Below, piece by piece: positions 45,583 to 57,700 of a stretch of 64,000 nt of DNA (within the stretch, counting starts at the first letter, position 1; each line of letters starts with the position of its first letter). The notes under the pieces were generated by a model. That model did no database searches, had not been told where the DNA came from, and saw nothing but the letters and a program-made list of their open reading frames with translations. This DNA comes from Gari tellinella. Its lineage: Eukaryota > Mollusca > Bivalvia > Cardiida > Psammobiidae. The DNA lies in contig OV277868.1 in NCBI GenBank assembly GCA_922989275.2, positions 22,626,291 through 22,690,290 on the forward strand. The letters are read 5' to 3'. Both the position numbers and the translations under genes were made by a program.

Positions 45583-45974
45583 TTAAAATTAACCCATCCC
45601 TTATGTTTCAACATGAATGAAAGCTTAAAAATACCTTTTCTAAAATAATTTGCCCAATGTTAATTTCACCATGTCATTGAGGTCAGGTGAGCCATCCAGA
45701 CTTGTCATGACACTCTTGTTTATATCAGCATCATACCACAAACACTAGTAACTATACAAACGCTCTTACTGACTTGATCAAAGACACTTCAAACTGACAA
45801 ACCCATGTAAAAATGCATTTCAAAATAGCGAACAGCACACAAAACTCTGGGCTGGGTCTAGTTTGTTTGTATAGGGCATGGTATTATGCACTGGTACACT
45901 GTTTGTACTGGATGCATATATTTAGGGTTGAGTGTAAATACGAGATTTAGAATTTTGGCACCACTTCGATAAGT

Positions 45975-46042
45975 GTAAATAGTTTGGATCCTGGTCAGAG
46001 GCTGAGTAACTTGGCGTCTGATCAGTATCAAAACGGCGTGCA
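45975..46042. repeat. Fold-back hairpin upstream of the Mab-21-like gene (unit B)
   Basis: Counterpart of 10450-10515: AAATAGTTTGGATCCTGGTC with GATCAGTATCAAAACGGCGT. Both genes thus keep a hairpin about 150-220 bp before the ATG. Confidence 0.75.
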
Positions 46043-46161
46043 AATATCAGTACACGCGCGGACCAAGGCAGTAAATGGGTTAAAACAAAGGTTTAAATAT
46101 GTTGAAAGTTTGTTTTACTTCAACCTCGACAATTGAAAAGATGATAGATCAATAAGTTTCT

Positions 46162-46176
46162 TAAATATTGTTTCAG
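46162..46176 (+). other. 3' splice site of the Mab-21-like gene, copy B
   Basis: TATTGTTTCAG immediately before GTATTGAGGAG and the ATG at 46188. Conserved with copy A in spacing and sequence. Confidence 0.55.
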
Positions 46177-46187
46177 GTATTGAGGAG

Positions 46188-48305
46188 ATGGAAGAGCAAC
46201 GGAAGTTATCGTTACGACTGTACGAGGTGCTTGAGAATGTCGGGGCGTCTGAGAAGATGAGAAAGTTACATAGACGATCAGGCAAAACACTGGACATACT
46301 CGGTACAGTTAGATTGACTCTGGATGCTGACAGTCTGCTACATGTCTATTGGTGTGGCAGTACCTACGAGGGATCCGTAACGCCAGACCTTTCCTCGGAC
46401 AGAGACGTTATTGTATGCTATATTTCCCTGCCTGTTGTATTAGATCATCATACAGCACCACGTGGAGAGTCACTGCTAATGGTTACTGACGCCTGGACAT
46501 ACCCTGGCTACGTCAAACTGCAAGAGATGGAGGACGGCCATCCACTGACTAGTAACGATGTAATACCAGGTGAAGCTGTTAACATTGATGAAGTGGGTCG
46601 GATATGTAGGCGACATTTTCCTGGAGATCGGGACAGTCCAGCAAGAAAGGAAGTTGATGACAGAGGATTTCACTACCTTGACTTTGTGGCAGCATATAAA
46701 TGTAATAATTTGCCTCTATTTGCACGTAACCGGTTGGACACGTTAAGAAAGCGGAAATTAATCTCTGACGAAGATTTCAATCAGCTCCAACGGAGTGGTT
46801 GTATGTTTGTTGGAGCGGCTCATTGTATGAGTCTGGAGAAAGACATAGAATGGCGGCTGTCATTTTCTCTTCAAGAGAGGCATTTGATGTCGAAACTTAA
46901 TCCTACACAACATAAAGTCTACATTCTTTTGAAAATGATCAAGAAGAATATATTAGAGAAAGACTTTGGATGTACGATATTCACGTCATATCACTGCAAG
47001 ACTTGTGTCTTGTATGCGGTTGAAATGACACCAGTACGATCCTGGACACCTGAAAACCTCCTCAACTGTTTAAAGCTGTGTATCAAACTCATGATCCTGT
47101 GGCTGAGAAGAAACTTCTGTCCCAACTATTTCAACAGAGACCAAAATCTGTTCTCAAAAAGAGGATTTTCCAAGTTCAGAAAGCCGTTATTACATATGAT
47201 GGAGCTTCTTCAGTCAAACAACCATTTCCTTACTCTGATAGAGAGTGACCACCTAGGACAAATATTGTTGGAAGGGGAACGGAGATGGACAAATAGTTTA
47301 AACATGAAAAGGGACAAACATAGGTTTTCCATGCAGTATATGGCTATTATAAATATTGTTCAATGCTTTACCCGTGATATGAAAATATTGTGTGGTGGTC
47401 AGTATAAGCCTACCAGTCTCCTTTCTGCCCTGAATGCTTTAAAACGAACACGCACAATAACAGAACACTCAGCTTCAGAAACACGAGCAGCGCTGGGATA
47501 TTTTTATCCATGGTTTCACCTTCACATAGCTAAGAGTCTAGCTTGTTTATCTTACCGATGCCATGATAGATCTTACAGCAGGCAGACACTGAAGGCAGTC
47601 GATTATCACTTCCGTAAGGCAGAATTCACAGACCGTGTTAATGTCAGGTTAGCGCAAGCTTCCGTCTTATATAAGTTTGAACAGTATGAAATGTGTTGTT
47701 GGTTGCTAGGACAAATAGACAATGACTACACCTATAAGGTAATACGACTGTGTCCGTGCCTACAACTCAATAGTTGTCTGTGTCGTGATGAAGAACGCGA
47801 ACGTGACCTGTTTAGAGTAACGAGTGATATGTCTGTTCGAAAATTGCAGAAATGCTTCTTTGCTTGTTGTGTGGTATTTCTACCATCTCAGTATCAAATG
47901 GTGTCTATTCCTCTTCAGTATGAGATGTTTCGGTCTGTCGGCACACAGCCAGGATCTAGGGATGAACGTAGAGAGTTCTGGTTTGACTGGGGTGTCATTG
48001 ACGCTAGAGTGTACTTATACCTCATGCAGTATCTGGTCAGTAAAGAGCTACAAAAGGAAGTGCACAAACAAGTCGCCATGGATAATATACGGGCAGTGAT
48101 AGAGGAAGACAATAGGCGTGTTCTGAGACATTATGAATCTCGTCAGCTAGGCCACAGAGAGACGGCATACAACGTACTGGGCTGGATCTACATGCAGGAA
48201 CAGCGATACGGGGATGCTACGCAGTGCTTTCTGAAGTCGTGGAAGATACGACCATTTCACAATGCAGCCAAGTTTCACATGCGAGACCTGTTAGCGAGAC
48301 TGTGA
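46188..48305 (+). CDS. Mab-21/cGAS-like nucleotidyltransferase (cGLR-type), intact copy B
   Basis: A 705-residue protein in one coding exon. The start is the first ATG after a conserved splice acceptor and both copies begin MEEQRxLSLRLYEVLEN. The catalytic core shows the GS motif in CGSTYEGS (57-58), the metal-binding pair in SDRDV (D71, D73) and a third acid in FHYLDFVAA (D165). Family signatures follow: WRLSFSLQE, SYHCKTCVLYAVE (267-279) and CPNYFNRDQNLF (311-322). About 300 further residues look helical and TPR-like, ending AYNVLGWIYMQEQRYGDATQ and FLKSWKIRPFHNA (about 660-692). No signal peptide or membrane segment is seen, so a cytosolic protein is likely. Known animal relatives sense nucleic acid and make cyclic dinucleotides for STING signalling; the product and trigger here are untested. 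It could instead be a non-enzymatic Mab-21-like protein, but the complete acidic triad argues against that. Confidence 0.93.
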   Translation: MEEQRKLSLRLYEVLENVGASEKMRKLHRRSGKTLDILGTVRLTLDADSLLHVYWCGSTYEGSVTPDLSSDRDVIVCYISLPVVLDHHTAPRGESLLMVTDAWTYPGYVKLQEMEDGHPLTSNDVIPGEAVNIDEVGRICRRHFPGDRDSPARKEVDDRGFHYLDFVAAYKCNNLPLFARNRLDTLRKRKLISDEDFNQLQRSGCMFVGAAHCMSLEKDIEWRLSFSLQERHLMSKLNPTQHKVYILLKMIKKNILEKDFGCTIFTSYHCKTCVLYAVEMTPVRSWTPENLLNCLKLCIKLMILWLRRNFCPNYFNRDQNLFSKRGFSKFRKPLLHMMELLQSNNHFLTLIESDHLGQILLEGERRWTNSLNMKRDKHRFSMQYMAIINIVQCFTRDMKILCGGQYKPTSLLSALNALKRTRTITEHSASETRAALGYFYPWFHLHIAKSLACLSYRCHDRSYSRQTLKAVDYHFRKAEFTDRVNVRLAQASVLYKFEQYEMCCWLLGQIDNDYTYKVIRLCPCLQLNSCLCRDEERERDLFRVTSDMSVRKLQKCFFACCVVFLPSQYQMVSIPLQYEMFRSVGTQPGSRDERREFWFDWGVIDARVYLYLMQYLVSKELQKEVHKQVAMDNIRAVIEEDNRRVLRHYESRQLGHRETAYNVLGWIYMQEQRYGDATQCFLKSWKIRPFHNAAKFHMRDLLARL

Positions 48306-48401
48306 CAACCACGTAGACCCAGTGACTCTGTCCATAGATCAATGAGTGAACTATAAAACAGTATGTTCAGCCAATGCATCAATGCAGATACACGTAATAT
48401 A

Positions 48402-48604
48402 ATTAAAACCTCTCTATTACGGACACTATAAGAAGGCTAATTGATTGTATAAAATACAGGTGACAGCTTAAAGCAATGTGATCGTAAAACGGAAAGCTCC
48501 TATAGGAGCTTTCTGTTTTACTGTCACCTTGCTTTAAGCAGTCCCCTGTCATAAACATCTTTTTATTAACTTAATTTAGTGGTCGTAATAGAGAGGTTTT
48601 ACTG
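48402..48604. mobile_element. pogo/Tc1-like MITE supplying the poly(A) region (unit B)
   Basis: Ortholog of 12857-13064. It opens ATTAAAACCTCTCTATTACG and closes GGTCGTAATAGAGAGGTTTT, with the GGAAAGCTCCTATAGGAGCTTTC core. The ATTAAA at 48402-48407 is a usable poly(A) signal 97 bp after the stop codon. Confidence 0.85.
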
Positions 48605-48954
48605 AATTGATTTTTTTCTAATGATACAACTTGTACCTGTTTCTTCAACAAACCGTATAGTGAGACTTGTCATTTGAGGGGATTCTACTGACTGGTCACA
48701 TCACAGACATAAAGGAGAACATACTTGTTTACTACCGCTAATCTGAAGTCTGTACTCTAATAAACACACACCGTTTGATGTTAAGTACGTCTATGGATAG
48801 CGGTTTAACCCCTTCACTGACTTACGAGTATAATATTTAGCCGACAGTTTGGTTCCTAACAATGAGTATAATATGTTTTGCCAACAGTTTATGCGGCGTC
48901 TGATCAGGATCCAAACTGTACGACACTCATTAAAATATATTATTTTAGTCTAAG
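48605..48954. other. Intergenic DNA with a disrupted hairpin
   Basis: Matches 13065-13410. The hairpin here (48843-48920) has a short internal duplication of AATGAGTATAATATGTTTTGCC that breaks the left arm. No gene. Confidence 0.6.
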
Positions 48955-49230
48955 AGGCCCTCCTTGGCTTAGTGGTTATAGTCACTATGACTGACAATCA
49001 CTAAACTCCTCACCGCTGTCGGTTCAAATCCCGGTCTGGGAACTTTGGGATTTAAATGTGGGAAAGTCTTCCAGCTGGGTTGCGGAAGATCGATGGTTCT
49101 ACTCAGTTTCAGATTCGTGACTGAAACAGTACATAAAGAACTTCTGTGGTTTTCCTCCACCTGTAAATAGCTTGACGTCGCGATACGATTCGTAAAAGTG
49201 TTAAAACGGTAAAATCAAAACAAATACAAA
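48955..49230 (+). mobile_element. RUDI-type V-SINE with tRNA head (unit B)
   Basis: Ortholog of 13411-13690 with TGGCTTAGTGG (A-box-like), GGTTCAAATCC (B-box) and the tail CCTCCACCTGTAAATAGCTT. Promoter boxes are slightly decayed. Confidence 0.8.
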
Positions 49231-49491
49231 CCAAATAAAACTACAGTACTCAATCTCTGCAATGACACATAAGGAGAGACAATTGTTGTGTGTGTTGTTC
49301 GAAGGGAGTTGTTATAGGGAGGGAAAATTAAGTATTGGCTTACATTTGCAAAAAACAGCACACGACAAGTTAAATCAGACGATATTGCAATAGTGAAAGT
49401 GTAAGACATAATTGTTTCGTTTGTGGAACAGCAGTAACTATTGTTATAGGGAGGAATCGTTGCAGGGAGTGCCGTTGTAGGGAGGGAGCAG

Positions 49492-52400
49492 ACGATTATT
49501 GATGACAACATATTTGATCGATTATTGGATTCTTTGATATTGGCTGAAAATGATTGCAACAATGATGGGTATTTTATTTTAGGTGGGGACTTCAACGCAC
49601 GGACTTGCTTATCCCCAGATTTTGTTATTGATGATAATATGTTTCTAGTTGATAGTAATATATTGCCAGATGAGTATCAAGAGGATGCCATATTACAACG
49701 ATATTCACAAGCTAGTGGTCACTCAAATTACAATGGTGGCTTATTACTTGATTTCTGTTAGCAGTCTGGGTTACGTTTACTTAATGGGAGAATTGGAGAT
49801 GATAAAAATCTTGGGAAATACACATTTGTAAACAGTGTTGGGTCGAGTGTAATAGATTATGTACTTTGTAGACCAGATATGTTTGAGAAGATTACTCATT
49901 TTCGTGTAAATGACCCAAATATTTTGTCTGACCACTGTCTTGTTGAATTTACAGCTACTTTTCATATAGAGAATAATGTGAATTTTTGTGAGGGAGAAGA
50001 GGAGAATCTAAATCTAGATTTACCTGGTCAAGATGAATGTACAAAAATATATGATGATATTAAATCTAAGTATGTATGGAATAGTGAGAAAAAAGAAAGC
50101 TATTTGGAGCAATTAGATACATCTGAATGTAAAAGAACATTAATTGAACTCGTTGAAACTTTAAATGGCTGTTCAGATAGAACTACTTTAGATGGTTGCT
50201 TGGAAAAGTTTGAATGCGTTTTTAAAGATGCTGCCCACACATGCTTGAAAAAGGTAAATACGACAGCTCAAACCAATCCAGAAAGGAAAATGGATAATAA
50301 CTTACCTTGGTATAATGAAGAGTGTTATGATCAAAAAATTATTTTCATAGAATTTTGAATATATACCGACAGTTCCCTAATGAGGAGAGTAGGCTTAAAA
50401 TGGTTGAGGCTAGGTCGAAATACAAAGCTCTATTAAGGCAAATTAGATATAATTATGATAAGGAGAAAACTACTCAGTTTGTAAATGCAAAGAGAAAGAA
50501 TGCCAGAGAATATTGGAATCTACTCAAGCAAACTGCTGGCATTAAACCAGCAGATGTTCCATTGTCAGCATTTGAAAAGTACTTCAAAACTATTAACAAT
50601 TCTAGTGATCCTTTCTTTACACCAGATGAAGATGTACTTCATTTTATTGAAAGATATGAAAAAGATGAATTTAAAATTATGTTTGATGAACTTAATAAGA
50701 GAGATTCATAAAGCTATTAAACAGTTAAAAAACAATCGATCGGCAGGTCCAGATTTAATACTCAATGAATTCTTAATAAATGCAGGGCAAATTCTCATGC
50801 CTGTTCTCCAATCTATGTTTAACAAGATATTTAGATTGGGTTATTTTCCGGACAGATGGTCTGAGGGATATATAATACCACTGCATAAAAAAGGGAATCC
50901 AGATGATGCAACGAATTATAGAGGAATCACATTATTAAGCTGCGTCGAAAAATTATTTACTAGAGTATTAAATGATAGATTGCAAAACTGGGCTGAAAAT
51001 TATAACGTATATGTTGAAGCCCAAGCTGGTTTCAGAGCTAATATGAGTACTGTAGATAACATTTTTGTTTTAAATGGTCTTATATCAAGTTTCATTAATA
51101 GGAGAAAGCAATTATTTTGTACATTTGTTGATTTTACAAAAGCCTTTGATTATGTAGTTCGTGAAAATATGTGGTACAAATTAATAAAATTAGGTGTCAG
51201 AGGAAATATGCTTAACATAATACAATCGATGTACAGAAGTGTTAAATCAAGAGTAAAATACCATATTAAGCTTGGTGATACTATGCCATGCACTTTAGGT
51301 GTAAGACAAGGTGAGAGTTTGTCGCCATTTCTGTTTTCAATGTTTTTAAATGATCTAGAAGATGAATACATCAATGGTGGCGTAGATGGTTTAAATATAG
51401 ACTTATTTAAAGTATTTTAATACTATACGCAGATGACATTGTATTGTTTGCAGAAAATGCATCGCAGGTTTGTTTGTTTTGTTATGTTTTGTTTTGATTT
51501 TACGTCGCTTTCAACATTATTTCAGTCATATCGCGACGTCCAGCTAATTACAGGTGGAGGAAGACCCCAGAAGCCCTTTATGCACTGTTTCAGACACAAA
51601 TCGGCAACTGGGTAGAACCATGCATCGCAGGTACAAAAAGGGTTAAATATTATTCAAGAATATTGCAATACGTGGAAACTAAAGGTTAAACACAAATAAA
51701 ACAAAAATATTGATATTCAGAAAAGGTGGGAAACTACCTTCTCATCAAAAGTTTTATTATGACGGTACAGAAATAGAAATCCTTACCAAATTCACATATT
51801 TAGGGGTTACTTTTACATCTGGTGGATCATTTCAGCATACCCAAATTGCGTTGGCAGGTCAAGCACACAAAGCTATATTTAAGCTGAATAAACACTTACA
51901 TAAGTTTACGTATATAAGCCCATCTCACAAATTAGAACTGTTTGATAAACTAATAAGCCCAATACTGAATTATAGTAGTGAGGTATGGGGCTTCTCAAAT
52001 GCACCTTCTATCGAAAGGACCCACCTACAATTTTGCAAAAAAACTTTTAGGTGTAAAACAAACGACTCAAAATGATTTCATTTATGGAGAGCTAGGAAGA
52101 TATACATACCAAACTAAAAGATGCTTAAATATTATTAAGTACTGGGTTAAGATTTTACATACAAAAGAAGATAAATATATAACAAAAATATATCGTTTAC
52201 TGAAAGATGAGCATGAAATAAATAATTATGTGAACTGGTGTTCTCTATTGAAAGATCTTCTTTGTCGCTTAGGGTTCTACCACGTTTGGTTATCACAAAC
52301 TGTCGGTGATGCAAAAATGTTTATATTACTTGTAAAACAAAGGTTAAATGATCAGTTTGTACAGAATTGGAATAAAAGGCTTAATGAATCAAGTAGAGCT

Positions 52401-52778
52401 CTGTGTTACAGAAAAATATCCAATTTTGGGATACAGCCATACCTAAATATTGTTAATATAGGGAAGTTCTGTACATCTATGAGTAGACTTAGATTATCTT
52501 CTCATAGGTTAGCAGTTGAAACAGGGAGATGGAATAAACCATTGCCAATTGCATTCAATGATAGAAAATGTAGTGCATGTTCCACATTGGAAGATGAATT
52601 TCATTTTGTATTAGAATGTATTCAATTCCAAGATCTAAGAATAAAATATATTTCAGAATATTATTGGAAAAGGCCAAGTATGTTGAAATTTACAAAATTA
52701 ATGACTAGTTTTGATGTTAAGACTGTTAGAAATTTATCAATGTTTGTTCACTATGCATTTCAAGCTAAACCTCTTTGA
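49492..52778 (+). pseudogene. LINE ORF2 remnant, multiply disrupted
   Basis: Endonuclease: GGDFNAR (about 49583) and LSDHCLVEF (about 49926). Reverse transcriptase: RSAGPDLILNEF, NYRGITLLSC (about 50910), TFVDFTKAFDYV (about 51121), GVRQGESLSPFLFSMFLNDL (about 51300) and YADD (51426-51437). The C-terminus has RKCSAC ... FHFVLEC (about 52563-52617) as in the other LINE. Lesions: in-frame TAG at 49759-49761, frameshifts near 50345, 50700, 51415 (two extra T) and 52035, further damage near 51690, and a 150-bp SINE inserted at 51470, just after the catalytic aspartates. It cannot make an active enzyme. Confidence 0.88.
51470..51619 (-). mobile_element. RUDI-type SINE (5'-truncated) inserted in LINE ORF2
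   Basis: The reverse strand carries the tail block: TACAGGTGGAGGAAGACCCC, CCAGCTAATTACAGG and CATATCGCGACGTC are its complement here. It is flanked by a perfect 13-bp target duplication ATGCATCGCAGGT at 51457-51469 and 51620-51632. It lacks the tRNA head. Confidence 0.92.
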
Positions 52779-52900
52779 TCTGATGACTATTACTGTAGTT
52801 ATGATGAAAATGATTCAAATTCTTTTTGATTACATGTACATGTACTTACATGCAAAAGGAGTGTACCAGGTTGAACTGCTTGTTTTGGAGTAGTTCAGTC

Positions 52901-53416
52901 TACGTTTAGTCTGTTTGTTGGGTTTTAAAGGTTTTCTATGTAAATTAATGTTTTTGTTGAACTTCGAGTTCCAATAGTTGTTTAAATGTTACTAGTATAA
53001 GTTTTCGGTGCAAATGAATGTTTTAATTTAAATTCGAGTTCCAATAATTGTTTAAATGTTACTAGTATAAGATAATTATATTCTATTCTTATGAGATCAG
53101 TATTTTCTAACACAAATATAATAGATATTTGAATTAAGAAAATTAAGTTATGATAATGGTGATAATAATATCAATTCTGATTAAAGTCAATATCACTGAA
53201 ATCATAATTTTAATTTTTTCTTTACTTACATCTTCTCCGCTAAATGCATCTTTATTGTCATAACCACAGGTGCCAGACACATGCTTTGCCCCAATATATC
53301 ACCTCAAAACACAAATAAAGAGAATAAAACCATAAAAACACCCTCTCCTATGACCAAACACCATATTCTGACCTAAAGCTAATTTTTAAAAAAAAAATAT
53401 TTTTTTATAGTATATA
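52901..53416. other. AT-rich DNA after the LINE remnant
   Basis: Includes a direct repeat of about 70 bp (AATTCGAGTTCCAATA-ATTGTTTAAATGTTACTAG type, near 52965 and 53031). May be LINE 3' region. No gene. Confidence 0.55.
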
Positions 53417-53923
53417 CCTTAGAAAGGTGTCCAACTCCCGCGGTAAACCTGCTTCGCGAAACGCACCGACTTCATTCCGAGTCTTGTTGCGCAGTCAATT
53501 CTCGGTCGATTGTGAATACAAAGAGATCATCGTACGCGGAAACCCCTATTGTACGCCATAGGATTCCATATGAGATCAATTTCCATTGATAATAAGCCAT
53601 TCCGATCCTCGGAAGTCGCAAAACATTTAGGTAAAAAAAGTCTCTACCGATACACACACAGCACTTTTTACCCCTCAGGTCTTAAATTTACACCTTAAAT
53701 CTACGACATGCCCTTCATGTCCTCCATATTTCGATCAAGTCATTTAAAAGAAGTTACGTACCATACATGTCAAAGCCAAACTACTCTGCATTATCGCGCA
53801 ACGGCTGGTGTTTCGAACCGATTCGGCAATTTTCAATCGCCTTGACTGCGCAACAAGACTCGGAATGAAGTCGGTTCGTTTCGCGAAGCAGGTTTACCGC
53901 GGGAGTTGGACACCTTTCTAAGG
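53417..53923. mobile_element. 507-bp DNA transposon with about 95-bp TIRs (unit B only)
   Basis: Left arm CCTTAGAAAGGTGTCCAACT ... CTTCGCGAAACG ... GACTTCATTCCGAGTCTTGT is matched by the inverted right arm (ACAAGACTCGGAATGAAGTC ... AGTTGGACACCTTTCTAAGG) with few differences. The right flank TATCC and left flank TATATA are compatible with a TA or TATA target. The interior is short and non-coding. Confidence 0.88.
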
Positions 53924-54714
53924 TATCCTCTTCACTCGTTAGTCCGTACCCCTTAGCGAAAACGGACTATAAAGGTAATCAATTTAAATGGAAACTGGGA
54001 GATACATTGAACACATATGGAGAAAAAACAGTTTTCTAACTGAAAATAACATTAATTTTAAAGTAATGAAACAACTTGATTGTTAAACAAATACCAGTTA
54101 TTCAAACTAACCTTCGGCTGTAAATGCAGCGCCGCGAATTCTTACTAGGCCGGAAGTTTGACGTCATCATCCGGGTAGCAAAGGCGCTTGTACACAACCG
54201 GGTCAAATTTACACTGCATATGAAAGTTCAATTTCCAGACACTTGCTACACGTAATAAACATTAAGAGTTATATTGGAAAATGTGTTATTCGGAATCATT
54301 TTACAAAGGGACATTAAAAAAATAAGGTACGTGGTCAATTTTGGTATTCATTTTTTGAATATATAATTTTCTTCAAAGTTTCACTAAAATTCCAAGTTTT
54401 TTTTAGCTTTTTTTTTCGGCTATTATCTGTCCGCATCTAATACCTAACCGGAACCGCTTTTTGCGATGACGTAAGCAAACCGCACGCGCTGTATCAAGCG
54501 TTTTTGTGATCCTTCCGGACTCATGATAGGCTTCCGACTAGTGAGAATCGAGATATATACATTGTACTATAAATGGTGTTTTAAATACAGGTTGAAAGTA
54601 AAGTAGAATGGGCCGAAACGCGCATTCTAACTTACGTTGACCTTGTGTAACGCACAATCTGCTTGGATATAAATCCGAAGATTTCGGAAGTTTTCGGAAT
54701 GGCAGTCCTGTAAT
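53924..54714. other. Intergenic DNA leading into the 112-bp satellite
   Basis: No gene. 54585-54650 is the AAGCAGG-type fold-back orthologous to 14806-14875, marking where homology with unit A resumes. Confidence 0.6.
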
Positions 54715-57700
54715 GAAATTTTTGTCCTGTTCGTGCAAGCCTTAGTCATAAGAGTAAAACATCCTGCTTTTAAGCATCCACTTAAGGAGTGTTGTAAAAG
54801 CTAAATTCTAGATATTGGCCAGTTAATGAGCTGTGTGTGCTGTACTCGCAAGCCTTAGTCATAAGAGTAATACATCCTGCTTTAAGCACCCACTTAAGTG
54901 GTGTTCTAGATATCTGCCAGTTAATGAGCTTTTTGTCCTGTACTACAAAGCCTTAGTCATAATAGTAATACAGCCTGCTTTAAGCACCCACTTAAGGGGT
55001 GTTGTAAAAGCTTAATTCTAGATATTGGCTAGTTAATGAGCTTTTTGTCCTGTACTACAAAGCCTTAGTCATAATAGTAATACATCCTGCTTTAAGCACC
55101 CACTTAAGGGGTGTTGTAAAAGCTTAATTCTAGATATCGGCCAGTTAATGAGCTTTTTGTCCTGTACTACAAAGCCTTAGTCATAATAGTAAAACACCCT
55201 GCTTTAAGCACCCACTTAAGGGGTGTTGTAAAAGCTTAATTCTAGATATCGGCCAGTTAATAAGCTTTTTGTCCTGTACTACAAAGCCTTAGTCATAATA
55301 GTAAAACACCCTGCTTTAAGCACCCACTTAAGGGGTGTTGTAAAAGCTTAATTCTAGATATCGGCCAGTTAATGAGCTTTTTGTTATGTACTTGCAAGCC
55401 TAAGTCATAAGAGTAACACACCCTGCTTTAAGCACCCACTTAAGGGGTGTTGTAAAAGCTTAATTCTAGATATCGGCCAGTTAATGAGCTTTTTGTCCTG
55501 TACTACAAAGCCTTAGTCATAATAGTAAAACACCCTGCTTTAAGCACCCACTTAAGGGGTGTTGTAAAAGCTTAATTCTAGATATCTGCCAGTTAATGAG
55601 TTTTTTGTGCTGTACTACAAAGCCTTAGTCATAATAGTAATACAGCCTGCTTTAATCACCCACTTAAGGGGTGTTGTAAAAGCTTAATTCTAGATATCGG
55701 CCAGTTAATGAGCTTTTTGTCCTGTACTACAAAGCCTTAGTCATAATAGTAATACAGCCTGCTTTAAGCACCCACTTAAGGGGTGTTGTAAAAGCTTAAA
55801 TCTAGATATCGGCCAGTTAATGAGCTTTTTGTCATGTACTACAAAGCCTTAGTCTTAACAGAAAAACATCCTGCTTTAAGCACCCACTTAAGGGGTGTTG
55901 TAAAAGCTTAATTCTAGATATCGGCCAGTTAATAAGCTTTTTGTCCTGTACTAGCAAGCCTAAGTCATAAGAGAAAAATACCCTGCTTTAAGCACCCACT
56001 TAAGGGGTGTTGTAAAAGCTTCATTCTAGATATCGGCCAGTTAATGAGCTTTTTGTCCTCTACTACAAAGCCTTAGTCTTAACAGTTAAACAACCTGCTT
56101 TAAGCACCCACTTAAGGGATATTATAAAAGCTTTATTCTAGATATCGGCCAGTTAATGAGCTTTTTTTCCTGTACTACAAAGCCTTAGTCATAATAGTAA
56201 AACACCCTGCTTTAAGCACCCACTTAATGGGTGTTGTAAAACCTTAATTCTAGATATCGGCCAGTTAATGAGCTTTATGTCCTCTAGTAGCAAGTCTTAG
56301 TCATAAGAGTAAAACACCCTGCTTTAAGCACCCACTTAAGGGGTGTTGTAAAAGCTTAATTCTAGATATTGGCCAGTTAATGAGCTTTTTGTCAGGTACT
56401 ACAAAGCCTTAGTCTTAACAGAAAAACATCCTGCTTTAAGCACCCACTTAAGGGGTGTTGTAAAAGCTTAATTCTAGATATCGGCCAGTTAATAAGCTTT
56501 TTGTCCTGTACTAGCAAGCCTAAGTCATAAGAGAAAAATACCCTGCTTTAAGCCCCCACTTAAGGGGTGTTGTAAAAGCTTAATTCTAGATATCGGCCAG
56601 TTAATAAGCTTTTTGTCCTGTACTAGCAAGCCTAAGTCATAAGAGTAAAACACCCTGCTTTAAGCACCCACTTAAGGGGTGTTGTAAAAGCTTAATTCTA
56701 GATATCTGCCAGTTAATGAGTTTTTTGTCCTGTACTACAAAGCCTTAGTCTTAACAGTAAAACAACCTGCTTTAAGCACCCACTTAAGGGGTGTTATAAA
56801 AGCTTAATTCTAGATATCGGCCAGTTAATGAGCTTTTTGTCCTGTACTACAAAGCCTTAGTCATAATAGTTAAACACCCTGCTTTAAGCACCCACTTAAG
56901 GGGTTTTGTAAAAGCTTAATTCTAGATATGAGCTTCATGTCCTCTACTAGCAAGTCTTAGTCATAAGAGTAAAACACCCTGCTTTAAGCACCCACTTAAG
57001 GGGTGTTGTAAAAGCTTAATTCTAGATATTGGCCAGTTAATGAGCTTTTTGTCATGTACTACAAAGCCTTAGTCTTAACAGTAAAACATCCTGCTTTAAG
57101 CACCCACTTAAGGGGTGTTGTAAAAGCTTAATTCTAGATATCGGCCAGTTAATAAGCTTTTTGTCCTGTACTAGCAAGCCTAAGTCATAAGAGTAAAATA
57201 CCCTGCTTTAAGCACCAACTTAAGGGGTGTTGTAAAAGCTAAATTCTAGATATCGGCCAGTAAATGAGCTTTTTGTCCTGTACTAGCAAGCCTTAGTCAT
57301 AACAGTAAAACATCCTGCTTTAAGCATCCACTTAAGGGGTGTTGTAAAAGCTTAATTCTAGATATCTGCCAGTTAATGAGATGTTTGTCCTGTACTAGCA
57401 AGCCTTAGTCATAATACTAATACATCCTGCTTTAAGCACCCACTTAAGGGGTGTTGTAAAAGCTTAATTCTAGATATATGCCAGTTAATGAGCTGTGTGT
57501 CCTGTACTACAAAGCCTTAGTCATAATAGTAAAACACCCTGCTTTAAGCACCCACTTAAGGGGTGTTGTAAAAGCTTAATTCTAGATATCGGCCAGTTAA
57601 TGAGCTTCATGTCCTCTACTAGCAAGTCTTAGTCATAAGAGTAAAACACCCTGCTTTAAGCACCCACTTAAGGGGTGTTGTAAAAGCTTAATTCTAGATA

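Larger units (their letters stand above)
49490..52900 (+). mobile_element. 5'-truncated, decayed APE-type LINE (unit B only)
   Basis: Begins abruptly in the endonuclease domain, right after GTAGGGAGGGAGCA that matches unit A near 13970, and contains the rest of ORF2 with a nested SINE. It is related to but clearly diverged from the LINE at 28412. The 3' end is not sharply visible; AT-rich DNA continues to about 53200. Confidence 0.85.
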
